This document shows, in pieces, positions 11,409-21,287 of a DNA stretch of 64,000 nucleotides; positions within the stretch are counted from its first letter, which is position 1, and each line of letters starts with the position of its first letter. The position numbers and the translations under genes are program-made. Below the pieces are notes generated by a model. It saw only the letters and a program-made list of their open reading frames with translations. It was not told the origin of the DNA and did no database searches. The DNA comes from Thozetella sp. PMI_491 (lineage: Eukaryota > Ascomycota > Sordariomycetes > Chaetosphaeriales > Chaetosphaeriaceae): contig MU270085.1 of assembly GCA_021432635.1 (NCBI GenBank), positions 202,670 through 266,669 of the forward strand, in the 5' to 3' direction.

Positions 11409-11463
11409 CATACAACACAGGGTATTCACGAGTCGTCACCAACCCTGCCACTAATCTAGTTCT
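11409..11463 (-). pseudogene. 5S rRNA fragment (3' half)
   Basis: The 55 bases match the 3' half of the complete 5S gene at 15999-16116 in the same orientation, including the CATACAACAC end and the GTATTC..GTCGTCACC core. Similarity stops abruptly at about nt 66 of 5S. It lacks the 5' half and a T-run terminator, so it should not be transcribed as 5S. It borders the coiled-coil pseudogene directly. Confidence 0.7.
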
Positions 11464-11523
11464 TAAAAAAATTGTGTATCGGCTTTATGGAGGCACAGAA
11501 GGGTGGGACCCAGGCACCATTGT

Positions 11524-11570
11524 ATTATTAGTTGGGTCGGCGACGACCAGCGATTACCCGGTGTTGTATA
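11524..11570 (+). pseudogene. 5S rRNA fragment (3' half), opposite orientation
   Basis: The 47 bases match the 5S 3' half on the plus strand (TTAGTTGGGTCGG, GACGACCAGCG, CCGGTGTTGTAT). With the fragment at 11409-11463 it forms an inverted pair around a spacer of about 60 bp. Both pieces lack the 5S 5' half and break off at nearly the same place in 5S. Confidence 0.7.
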
Positions 11571-11863
11571 TTTTGGGACGACATTTTTACGTTGAATTCA
11601 CGACGGTTAATTTCCAATTTTCGTGAGCTCTAGAAGCAATCTGTTTGGAATAGATATGCCCACTACTGTGTTTAAGAAAAGAAGGACAGTAGACAAATTG
11701 CCGCCACATATTTGAGTTATGCTAGCTGCTAATTCCTTAGGTCTCCTTGACCCTAGGGTCGTTAACTAGAGCTTAACATGTAGTGTGATGCTTGTTCTAG
11801 GAACCAGAACTATGCTCCGTAGCCAGAACGTCGATGAAAAAGCCTCATTCCCTTTAATCGGCA
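11571..11863. other. Intergenic stretch
   Basis: AT-rich spacer next to the 5S fragments and the 3' end of the CorA-like gene. Nothing recognisable. Confidence 0.3.
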
Positions 11864-14069
11864 TTAGACCATCTGTGTTGGAGGCACCGTCCATATTGGC
11901 AGTAGCATCCGTCTCAGAGATGGGATCCGTGCCGGCCGATCTGAGCTCCAAGTTTTTCTGCTCTGCCCATCATCGGTCGGCCCACCATTGTGTGGAGGGT
12001 TTAAATGCTTTTCTCGGAGATATGAGGTGACCCAACGCCACAGCATCCTACTGCACCAACCCCAGTCATACATGCCGATGAAATAGAGTACTGCAAATAG
12101 GACGGCCAGTCCGACGAACGCGCCTGGACTGGGTGTGACTGGAAAGACGGCGTTTACGTTAGGAATGCTGAGGACAGACGAGGCAAGCGCGATGGGTATG
12201 AGTATCTGGGAGTTGGTCAACGATTGAAAGGGAGGTGGACAAGATCGAGCACTGAGCATACTGCCTGTGGCCTTGCAAAATTGTTGTTCTTTTCCGCTGT
12301 GTCCTGTCCCTTAAGACGTAAACTGGACTCAAACTGGCAGATTCAGTATTTCGACAAGAACGCATCGCGCTGGTAGTGGACAAGGACCTACCTCTGCAGA
12401 TACCCTGAGACACCGTTCATCGAGATGGCGTAGTTCCTGTCCGAGGCCTTCGAGACGGCTTATGTGGCCTTGAATTGCCTGAACTGAGGCATCAAATTCA
12501 GGCAAGACCTCCTTTTTCCTCCTGTCAGAGAAGTGCTGAATGCCCTGGATTTCGAATTGCTTCCACGCAGTAATTGTCCGAGTCAACTGGTATTCCAAAT
12601 CCCCAATAAGGTTCCGTACTTCGATAGTCCAAAGAGGACAGTCCATAGCATACATCACTGGGTGTTTCGCAGCCTATAGTCAACGTCAATGGTCGCCGCC
12701 CGAATGCTCTATTGACAAATATTTGGTTGATGATAGTTGAATATATTGATATTTGAACTCTTAACTTCCAGAGAAAGGTTGTAGAGAGACTGAGGGGACG
12801 ATAGTATAAACCTACTAGATTCTCAACGCCAACCTGCAAACAATTGACTACGGCATCCCACTCTCCTAGGGCTAGGCTGAATCGGCTCTCGGAAACTTTG
12901 ATATAAAACGCTCGCGGCGACAACTGCAAGCTGTCCTCGTCGATCTCCCCGGCGAAGAAAGGGTTCTTGCAGAAACCGTTTTCCCGCGCCTCAGCAACAG
13001 CCTCGATACTTCCTTGGCTGTATTCGCCGTCGATGAAGGTGTCGTTCAATAACAAAGCCTCCCATCTCAGGTCGTGTACCCCTGTCACTAGTAGTGATAC
13101 ATGGGATTCGTATAGATAGTACACCGCCGAGGGATCCGTAGAGCATTGCCCAAGGAAGGGCAATGCTCTGTATTTCCTTAGCGGTGGCCCGTGTGGCCGT
13201 CCATCCTTCGAACGCGGGTCTGTGGTTGGGAATGGAGAGGACCGCAAGACGTAATACGGGATGCTGAGGTGCATCTGAAATGAATCGTGTCCGCGGGTTG
13301 TAACCTCAGCCACGACGGAGGCCTTGAAAGCTAGGTGTTGGTAGATAACGGCTAGAGTCGGGAGCGCCTGCCTGGACATGGCTGCCAACAGCAGTGCCCA
13401 TGCAGCTTCGGGGGTCAAGTTAGTGATGTAGCTATCCTGGAGGTCAGCAATTCCTGAGAAGAATTTTCTTTCAATAGATCAACGAACGTCTGGCGTTGCT
13501 CGGGGTCTCGTGTAGAAGATAGTCCTGGCAGCTGATCGGAAAGGGACCCCGTATCTCCATCCGCTATGCCCCTTTCGTCTTTGGCGAGGGAGACAGCCTT
13601 CCTATATTTCTAGTTCCCAGTCAGCCACGTCTGGTGCCCCAAATCTTTAGCACGAGGAATGGCGTACGTTCTGCAGCAGCCTACGATGCAATTGAGATGC
13701 ATTAAGGCCACCTTCAACTGGAAAAGGAGAGCCGAGATGGGTGATAGTCATGTCATCCAGTAGTGCCAGGGTCATTCCATTCCGAAAGCTCTCCTCTTTT
13801 AGCAAGGTTTCCAGATTGGTGCACGAGCAGAAGTTGCGGACCGTATCAGCAAGATAGAAGTTTGACTTTTCGGCTTCGGTAATAAACGCAAATATATCTC
13901 CATGGGCCTCCCACTTGCCCATAATAGCGGATTCGTTTATCTCTTGGAGTCTGATGCCGTTCCTACGACTACCGAATTTGTCTTTCCATTTTGATGTCGT
14001 CCGGCCGCGAGACCTCTTGGCCTTCACCATGTGCGTAGGCTCCGTTTTCCAGCGCTCAATCGCATGCAA
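11864..14069 (-). CDS. CorA-like fungal membrane protein with probable 1-nt frameshift
   Basis: Belongs to a large uncharacterised fungal family with a CorA-like C terminus. Exon 1 (14069-13668) holds the family block PFPVEGGLNASQLHRRLL. An intron at 13667-13610 leads to exon 2, which encodes a linker, then ITNLTPEAAWALL, IYQHLAFKA, LPYY-like and YLYESHVSLLVTG blocks. A further intron at 12815-12674 joins YAMDCPLW and a coiled-coil region, followed by an intron and a membrane part with two hydrophobic segments (ILIPIALASSVLS and FVGLAVLFAVLYFIG). The frame changes by one base at the A4 run 13464-13467, between VDLLKE and GIADLQD. No intron of workable length fits there, so this is a recent frameshift or a sequence error. 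The family is thought to sit in membranes, but its transport role is unproven. A second member lies at 47.1-49.5 kb. Confidence 0.65.
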
Positions 14070-15979
14070 TTAGGTGCCCTAATGGCGCAGAGCTGCAATG
14101 TCACGTGTATACCCACAAAGCGGGCGGTAGAGTACTCTGAATAATGTAGCACAACACCTTCGATCACTAGCCGACATTCCAACGACTACGTATGTATTGT
14201 GTTCCTAGCCAGTGTATAGAACATCAGCACTAAGAGAACCAGTGGAGCAACGAAAACCAGGGAGGGGTATGCGTCGATGTCGGATTTGTCTTTGCGATCG
14301 AGAATATCAGGTTGGTTGGCCCTTGTTGTCAGTGCGCGGTTAGTTGGTATGGAGATGATGTTAACATTACGGTCAGAGATCCAGAGCGGACGATTTGGAC
14401 TACCCAAATATACCTCGATGCCTCTGCTAAGAAGGACACATCTTTGCGTCACCCCAACTAATTCCGTCCCTTGGCCAAGTTTCGGTAACGATTGGGCAGT
14501 AGGCGAACACCTAGACGCTCATTCCGCCTTGCTTCCGCCTCGAATCTGCCTTCGGGAAGAAGCGATTGGCAGAGACGAAGCCTCGGTCGATGCCCAATGC
14601 GTCTCATTAGGCGGCATCAAATATGGTAGCTCGACATCGTATTATTGGCTAGGGCAGACGGCTCACTGTCAATAGGCTCCAAAGCGGAGGTTTGTGTGGC
14701 TGTGGACCTGTGTAAGGCCGCCCTACTATCGAGTCAACCCATGCTAACCAACAGTGTTGTTGCGCGTTGTCTGGAATTCATATCAACGCCCCGTCATGCC
14801 CCTCTTGCGAAGTGACACGTTGCGCGAATTGTATCGTTCGAAAGGTACAAACGAGGTAGACGTGGCAGCAAAAGCCCGGATGGAATATGCACTTTGGGCT
14901 CCGTTGGGTCGAGAGTCATCGGCATCGGTGTGGCAGTGTTGAGGGCCGAGGCAGTGGGCAGGATGAAGCGGGAGGCGCTGCTCGGCTCGAGTTGGAGGTC
15001 TAGGCGATCACGATGGGATGCGTAGGTGGTGTCGAAAAGATTGCTCGAGAGAGTTAGCACACTTCTGCTCTGAACTTAGGGCTCTGGTTGCCTGCCTCAG
15101 CGTTGCAGTCATGAAGATGCAGCGAACCAATGGTGCTTTGGGGATGGTGACAGGTAACAGACTTGAGGCCACAAGGATATAACAGCATGGTGGTTTACCG
15201 GCCGAAGAGCAAGGAAAGTGCGCGAGGCAAGAACAAGAGGCAGTGTATTTCTTGGTTGACTTGCGCGCACGAGGCGGCAAGGAAACACACTGCGGACAAA
15301 CTTGGAGAGCCACCACGAAAAGGAAAGGGGGGTGGGAAGAAGGTTCATGAAGGAAAAAGGCCGCTAACTTGTAGCGCACTATCAATCAAATTTGGGTGGG
15401 AAAGCAGCGGCAAACATCCGAAATTGCTGGCGCATATGCGTGTGATGTGTTTTTGGCCTCAGTCCCCAGTCACCACCAGAACGCGTCGTAGAGAGATGGA
15501 CCTTGCAAAGTTTGCTCACCGGTGCTGTCGAGATAGTTGCTTTGCGCCCGATGTAGGAGCTGACCACCGGGCTTGAAAAAGCAATGAGTCAAGAAATGGG
15601 ATAATCGGCTACCACTTGGTAGTGGCCATAGGGATGGAGAAGAAAAGTCGCCAGAACCGCACAGGTCGCCCAACTTTGGCGGGAGATGAGTTCAGCTAAT
15701 CTTTTGGGTCCTTTACACCTTTTTTCAAGGCCGTCACGTGAAATTTGAGCCGACCGTAGCCGCCCTCGCAAAGCACGTGAGCAGGAAGCGGTTGATGGTT
15801 TCAGAAGCCCAGTGCATTCGTCCACGTCTGTTGCGAGTAATAAATATATCAAGAGTGACAAGTCACGTCGAAAACAGAGCTCCATGAAGCCTCACACACA
15901 TAGAACATGAGCTCTAAGCCCAGAATAGCCTAGCACAACCAGAAAACTCCGCTAACTATTAAATCTAAATAAAGTGTTA
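14070..15979. other. Gene-poor stretch
   Basis: No protein family is recognisable in 1.9 kb. A minus-strand frame at 14186-14452 ends with a hydrophobic tail (LVFVAPLVLLVLMFYTL) and could be a small membrane protein or a relic. Frames on the minus strand at 14794-15110 are Ser/Pro-rich and unconvincing. Confidence 0.3.
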
Positions 15980-15998
15980 AAAAAAAACCAAAAAAAAA
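15980..15998 (-). terminator. Pol III terminator of the 5S gene
   Basis: Two long A-runs on the plus strand are T-runs on the transcribed strand immediately after the 5S 3' end, as expected for RNA polymerase III termination. Confidence 0.6.
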
Positions 15999-16116
15999 CA
16001 TACAACACCGGGTATTCGCTGGTCGTCACCGACCCAACTACTAATCCAGCTCTCACTGGCTTATCTAGGGGAGAGCGGACGGGATCCCGAGTTCTCCAGT
16101 GGATATGGTCGTATGT
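15999..16116 (-). rRNA. 5S ribosomal RNA
   Basis: The 118-bp minus-strand gene starts with ACATACGACCATA and ends with GGTGTTGTATG, so the two ends pair in helix I. It carries the conserved ATCCCGTCCGCTC, the AGATAAGCC segment, the ATTAGTAGTTGGGTCGGTGA internal control region and the ACCAGCGAA stretch. The length and helix ends are those of fungal 5S rRNA. It stands alone, away from any rDNA repeat, as usual for dispersed 5S genes in filamentous ascomycetes. It is complete and followed by T-runs, so it is probably functional; the two truncated relatives are at 11.4-11.6 kb. Confidence 0.88.
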
Positions 16117-17632
16117 GTTAGACTGTGATTGTTCGTCTCATTATATAGGTACAGTAGGTAACAAAATTAATTGCTAAGCTTTTCTTTAGCGAGGGAGCCG
16201 AAGACTACAAAATGAAGTCATTAATTTGTCGCTAGCCTTTGCCGGGTCTAGTAGGTATATGCTTCCGAACATGCTGCTCAACGCCACATAATCTTCGAAA
16301 GAGGATCAACGGGTAATATCTCTATATCTTCGAACTATCACCGCATCTCACTCAGTCTTGGCAATTTGGTGTCGTCTTTAGCTCTGCCAAGTTCTATGTG
16401 ACTGTGGCCAAAATCGAGCACCAGCAACCTCCAAGCCGAACTCCGTACAAAGCCAGTTTGCTCAAGACTGATGCTTCCGGTCTTACCCACATCTGATTGC
16501 ATTGTCTGTGGCAACCGTCAGGCCCTATCACGCGATCTTCTAGCCCCAGCCGGAACGCTCTAATTACAAGATGGATCGCTACACCTGTCGTGACTAGGGC
16601 TGTCCTGGATTTGCTCTCCGTACTCATGAGCGGCGAAAATAGGAGGCAAGCTCTCGTAGGGGATGCATCTTGTAATGTCTCACCGGCTTACCAACCCTTA
16701 AGAAACTAGCAAGGGACGGCATATGAGGCTCTGGCTTCCTAACGCGATTGATCCTAGGTGAGATGATCGGGCTCGGCATGCTAATTACATCTGTAAGTTC
16801 TCCTCTGACCCATCTCAGGCAGTGAGGTCACCAACGGGGCGAACTCATCCTCATTTACGTCTTTCTCCCAAATCGGCCTATATCCGAATGCGTAGCTTAA
16901 TTACAGGTCAGGCGGTAGAGCCTGAGTCTAGCCTGTTCAAGGCCGGCAACTGACTGCTTTACCTTCAATCTTAAATCCTACGCGGTGCATAATCTCCACA
17001 GGGCAAGCCTTAATCGACTAGGTACATTTGCTGTGTAGGCAACCGGCTCTCCTAAGTCGACAGAATAGGCAACAGATGATATGCGCAAAAGTTTTGCCCA
17101 GCCGACTGGCCGCCGAGGGTCCGCCCGAGGACCCGCGCGCGGTGCCTCGTGGTGAACAGGAGCTCTGCGAAGGAGGGGATTGACTAAGACGCATGTCTAT
17201 GCAGGTGATGTCTGCTATACCCACCGAAGCACCCGGGAAACAAAACGGACAAGGAGGACCAGATCTCGATCCAAATGCAAATGCAGTTTAGTATACTACA
17301 GTAGAGCTTAATTACTAGTAGGGACATTTGGCGATCGACTCTTTCAACGCAAGCTAGATATGGTAGGTAATAAGCATTTCCTGTGGACCTAGCAGGGTTC
17401 ATACGTAGCTCGGTAGCTCCAATGGCGGCGAGCACTAATAATAGAGTGTGTTGAAACTGCTGAGCGCAGAGTGGAGGCAGGGGCCTCCCAACCAAGGATC
17501 CAAACGTGTCAGGCTATGTCAGACTAGCCTCATCCTCTAGACGGCCAGTAGCCATACACGTATCTAGTGTGATCACAACCAGTGAGATTCGTGTTGTTGC
17601 TTGGAAAAAGGGAATCCTTAAAAAAAAAATTG
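16117..17632. other. Gene-free stretch
   Basis: I see no protein family, RNA gene or terminal repeats here. Open frames are short and lack codon structure. This may be decayed sequence, but no mobile element can be named. Confidence 0.3.
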
Positions 17633-17640
17633 TATAAAAT
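17633..17640 (+). promoter_or_regulatory. TATA-like box upstream of GH93-like gene
   Basis: TATAAAAT lies about 100 bp before the ATG at 17740 and just after a long A-run. A position this close to the start is plausible for a fungal core promoter. Confidence 0.35.
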
Positions 17641-17739
17641 TGAGGCAGGCCGCGATCCCACCCTGCTAAGAGCTACCGACACATCTTCCTTACTCTACAT
17701 CTTCTAACCAGCGGCCAGCTGCCAGCTACGACCCCAGTC

Positions 17740-18900
17740 ATGCATGCCGTTCGTCTCGTCTGTGCCACAGCGCTCCTGCTGCTTAGCCATGTCACCTCGC
17801 CTGTGGCTGGTCTGAGCATACCCGGCGAGTATCACGCACTTAAGCGCGATCTGCTCAGCGCACCCGTGTCCACCCAGGCTTTAAGCTTCGATAGCAGCAC
17901 GGCCAAGAACGCCGCATACCCGCGTTTGGCCACCCTGTCCGACGGCTCGATCCTGGCGGCATTCACGAGCTTTTCGGGCTCAACCCACAACCTAGTCGTG
18001 CAACGCAGCACTGACGGTGGCATAACCTACTCGCCATGGGGTGCCATCGCGTCCGGCACGGGCGACTTGGACAATGTCTTTATCCTCGAGGTGCCGGGGA
18101 GCAGCCCGCCCAAGGTGCTAGCCGCGTTCCGTAACCACGACAAGTCCGGCAGCACTTACACATACTACCGTATCACTGTGACCCAGTCTACCGACGGCGG
18201 GAAGACCTGGTCGTTCCTGAGCACGCCCGTCGAGGGTGCGCCTTCTGCCACCAACCTGGGCTACTGGGAGCCGTTCATGCGCATTGGTGCCGACGGCAAG
18301 GTCCAGCTGACCTACAGCGGCCTGCTCTCGGGCACAAACCAAGAGACCTTCCGAGCCGTCAGCTCCGATGGCGGTGCGACGTGGACCACGCCCGTCAACC
18401 TGCACATCCACCCAACCAACGTCAACATCCGGGACGGCATGCAGGGAATCGTGAGCGTCACCGACGCAGCTGATGGCCGAGCCGCCCTCGTCATGATCAT
18501 GGAGACCACGCGGCGGGGCATCGGTATCTTCAGCGTTGAGTACGCCGTGAGTTACGATGACGGTGCGACGTATCCCAACCGTGGCACCGTCCACGTGCCT
18601 ACGAGCACGGCCCACAACGCTGGCGCCCCGCAGATCGCAGCGGTGGGCAACAAGGGGTTGGTGGCCATCTTCATGTCGGACGAGGATCAGTCTTCTACCA
18701 ACTGGCCGACCATCGCGAGTGTCAAGACTGTCGTCTCTAACGGGCTGAGCGGTGGCGTGGTGACGTGGTCGGAAAGTCCGGCGCAGCTGTCACCGAATCC
18801 GAGCGCGTGGCCGGGTCTCTTGCAGGTCAACGATACCGTTTTTGCGGTCTATGGACACAGCGGGATCTCGGGCTTCAAGCTTAGCTGGCCCACGGCGTAG
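17740..18900 (+). CDS. GH93-like exo-arabinanase (BNR/sialidase-fold)
   Basis: Single-exon secreted protein of 386 aa with a signal peptide (residues 1-24). At least four Asp-box-like repeats (STDGGITY, STDGGKTW, SSDGGATW, DDGATYPN) mark a beta-propeller. The GYWEPF segment places Glu177, and METTRRG places Glu255; their spacing is close to that of the two catalytic Glu residues of GH93 exo-alpha-1,5-arabinanases. RDGMQGI is another family-type block. GH93 enzymes release arabinobiose from arabinan in plant pectin. A bacterial-type sialidase is less likely because the Arg triad context is missing. Codon use is GC-biased at third positions, unlike the surrounding spacer. The start is the first ATG, 8 codons before the hydrophobic core. 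Confidence 0.8.
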   Translation: MHAVRLVCATALLLLSHVTSPVAGLSIPGEYHALKRDLLSAPVSTQALSFDSSTAKNAAYPRLATLSDGSILAAFTSFSGSTHNLVVQRSTDGGITYSPWGAIASGTGDLDNVFILEVPGSSPPKVLAAFRNHDKSGSTYTYYRITVTQSTDGGKTWSFLSTPVEGAPSATNLGYWEPFMRIGADGKVQLTYSGLLSGTNQETFRAVSSDGGATWTTPVNLHIHPTNVNIRDGMQGIVSVTDAADGRAALVMIMETTRRGIGIFSVEYAVSYDDGATYPNRGTVHVPTSTAHNAGAPQIAAVGNKGLVAIFMSDEDQSSTNWPTIASVKTVVSNGLSGGVVTWSESPAQLSPNPSAWPGLLQVNDTVFAVYGHSGISGFKLSWPTA

Positions 18901-20292
18901 TGAAACCACTTCATTGCTGTAAACGAGCGACGACCATCCGTCGAGCGCCTGTCGTCTGCCTTGTAAATAACAGCTTTATTGTATGTTTTTATATGTTCAA
19001 AATACCACTGTATATACGATACTTGTTATTCTATCTGTCTTCACTTTCTGCGAGACTTGATTACCTGCCCCGACTGCCTGCATTCTTGGGCCCGTCCCCA
19101 GTCAGCACCCACCATTTATAACACTAGACCATTTGAAACCTTCTACCACTCCTTCTCGTAAGAATATCTTTGGGCATTTCCTTTTTCGAGAGCGCTACGG
19201 ACAAGCCTTTGCGTGATCGCTTAGGTGTCCTTGCGGGGATTCTGAGCTTGCTACTCCACCGCGCCACCTCACCTACCTTGCCTACACTAGAGACCACCCG
19301 TGCAGGTGAGATCCTCGAAAAGGGGGCCGTCGCTACCTACCTATAGTAGAATCAAACAAACCGAAAATCATTTTTAATGGTACGCAGGGTCGACCGTGAC
19401 CTAGCCACCCAGCCTTCTAGTGCCCAGTTGTGCCATTTTTGCCCGTCGGCGAGTCTAGGCATGCTTGGTGCGTGACAAGAATCTGCAACAGAGTGCTCTT
19501 GGCAATGCGACTTGGTCGCCATTGGGCGAGGGGAAGCCTCTTATCAACAGAATAGTAAGAAACCTCGGTTGAGACCACACATCTATTGTAGGTGCCAAGA
19601 GGCCTGTTGTCAGGGACGTCAGGGTTTAGGGCGCAACCCTGTATCGCATCGTGCCGATCCAGCCTTCGACCTCAGCCTCTTTCAGTCCATTTATATTCGT
19701 CCCAATCTTCATTGGCAATCATTAGCCGCTGCTGCGGCACAAACTTGCCGGCATACCTTGCCTTTCCCTACGCGACGTCGCCTAGTCCTGCCCGCTTCAC
19801 ACTTGAAGTGTTTCACCGGCTTCCTTGACGCGCCAAGCAAGTGCCCACTGCACCGACGACCCACATCTAAAATGTTCAAACATGGTAATGTGTCGCGTGC
19901 TCACCACTGATGCCCTTGCCAACGCAGTGGTGGCTATGACCATTCCTCAGCAACATATTGGCCGCCCAAACCCGATTGCGGGGGAGGCGATCTTGGCCAT
20001 CAAACCCTGCGGCGCTCACTCGCCGATCCCCTCGGGAGAGAAGTCTAAACCTTGAACTCTCTGATACCTTAGACGGCCCTTGGCGTGTCCTTGGCGCGTT
20101 CCGGTCTTCTCACCACATGGAACGTGAAGGCCATGGTTATTGTGTCCCGCAAGGCTTTTCGGGAAGGTATCCTTTGACGCCCCCTCTCTCAACGCTGCCA
20201 AGGTATAGCCCTCGTAGTCTATCCTTGGTGAAGCCTTTGGGCCATGACAGCTGAAACGCTACGAGGCTAAGAGCAAGGCCGGTGGTCATGTC
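18901..20292. other. Intergenic stretch
   Basis: 1.4 kb between two secreted-protein genes. Frames of 130 aa or less (for example near 19512-19910) lack family features and are probably chance. The part nearest 20292 is promoter for the next gene. Confidence 0.3.
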
Positions 20293-20300
20293 TATATAAT
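20293..20300 (+). promoter_or_regulatory. TATA-like box upstream of AA8-like gene
   Basis: TATATAAT about 120 bp before the ATG at 20420. Confidence 0.3.
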
Positions 20301-20419
20301 ATGTCTCCCTCGCCCATTAATTCTAGAAGCTACAGGCAAGTCTCGCCGTGTATCCCTCACAGGCCATATCTTGTCCCATTTCCTATATCTTAAACAGTCT
20401 GCTTCTTCTGTATTTTGCA

Positions 20420-21287
20420 ATGATTGCGACTGCATTGGTTCTTGCCTTCGGGCTCTTCCTTGCCGCACTTGGATTCCCAGCAGGCATAGAGCGTCGTGGA
20501 AACAACGGTGCCACAGCGCCTTTTACAGACCCGGCGACAAATATATCCTTTCAGCGATTCTTCGGGGCTAAATCTGGCTTCTCCTTTGGCGTAAGCTCCC
20601 TCAAGATCAAAAAGAGTCCCTGAAGTCAATCCTTCCACCAGGACACTTTCACCTGTGCTATAAATCTTACTAACATCGGTCATGTAGATCGCGCTCCCGC
20701 AAACCCCGAACACATCCTTTATTGGCCTCCTTGACTTTCCGCTCGGTACCAACGGCGCAGGATGGGGAGGCTGGTCGCTTACCGGCGACATGGAAGGCCC
20801 TCTCCTTATGGCAGCGTGGACCCCGGACTCTAAAACGGTCGTCTCGAGCTTCCGCCAGGCTGCCAACGAAGACGACAACCCACCTGAAGTCACTGGCACG
20901 TTTTCCGTCCGTCCCATCGCAGCAGGCACCACTGCCAACGCAACACATTTGACATACACGTTCCTGTGCGAAGGGTGCCTCGATGCCAATTTCGGACTCG
21001 GAGCGGCTTCTGCCTCCCAGACAGTTGAAATGGGCTGGGCACTGGGGAATAAAGCCATTGGTAACCCTGGCAGCTCTGCTGGGGTCTTGAACTTTCACAA
21101 TGTCGGCTTCGGCGGTTTTGATGCAAACTTGGCCCAGGCGAAGTTTGCCGAGTTCGATACGTGGGCGGCAATGGCCGGGGCGCCGCTCACTGCGGCGGCA
21201 GGAGCGAGACCGATAACGCCCGGAGGAGGGGATGATGACGACGACGATGGTGAAGACGATAGCGACGACGAGGAGGATGACGATTGA
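20420..21287 (+). CDS. Secreted cytochrome (CDH-type, AA8-like) domain protein with acidic tail
   Basis: Two exons, 20420-20590 and 20688-21287, total 256 aa; the intron is GTAAGC..TGTAG. A signal peptide is followed by one cytochrome domain like the haem b domain of cellobiose dehydrogenase. The GWGGWSLTGDMEGPLL block carries a Met and LNFHNVGFGG carries a His, which would be the Met/His haem ligands. Conserved Cys occur in FLCEGCLD. No dehydrogenase, CBM1 or membrane segment follows; instead the protein ends in about 20 mostly Asp/Glu residues. Lone AA8-type domains are thought to pass electrons outside the cell, for example to copper oxygenases or iron, but the partner is unknown. The enzyme neighbours fit biomass use. 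Confidence 0.8.

Noticed and set aside
11409..11570. Complete 5S gene or inverted-repeat transposon ends
   Set aside because: Both pieces lack the 5' half of 5S, and no transposase or target duplication is visible; kept only as fragments.
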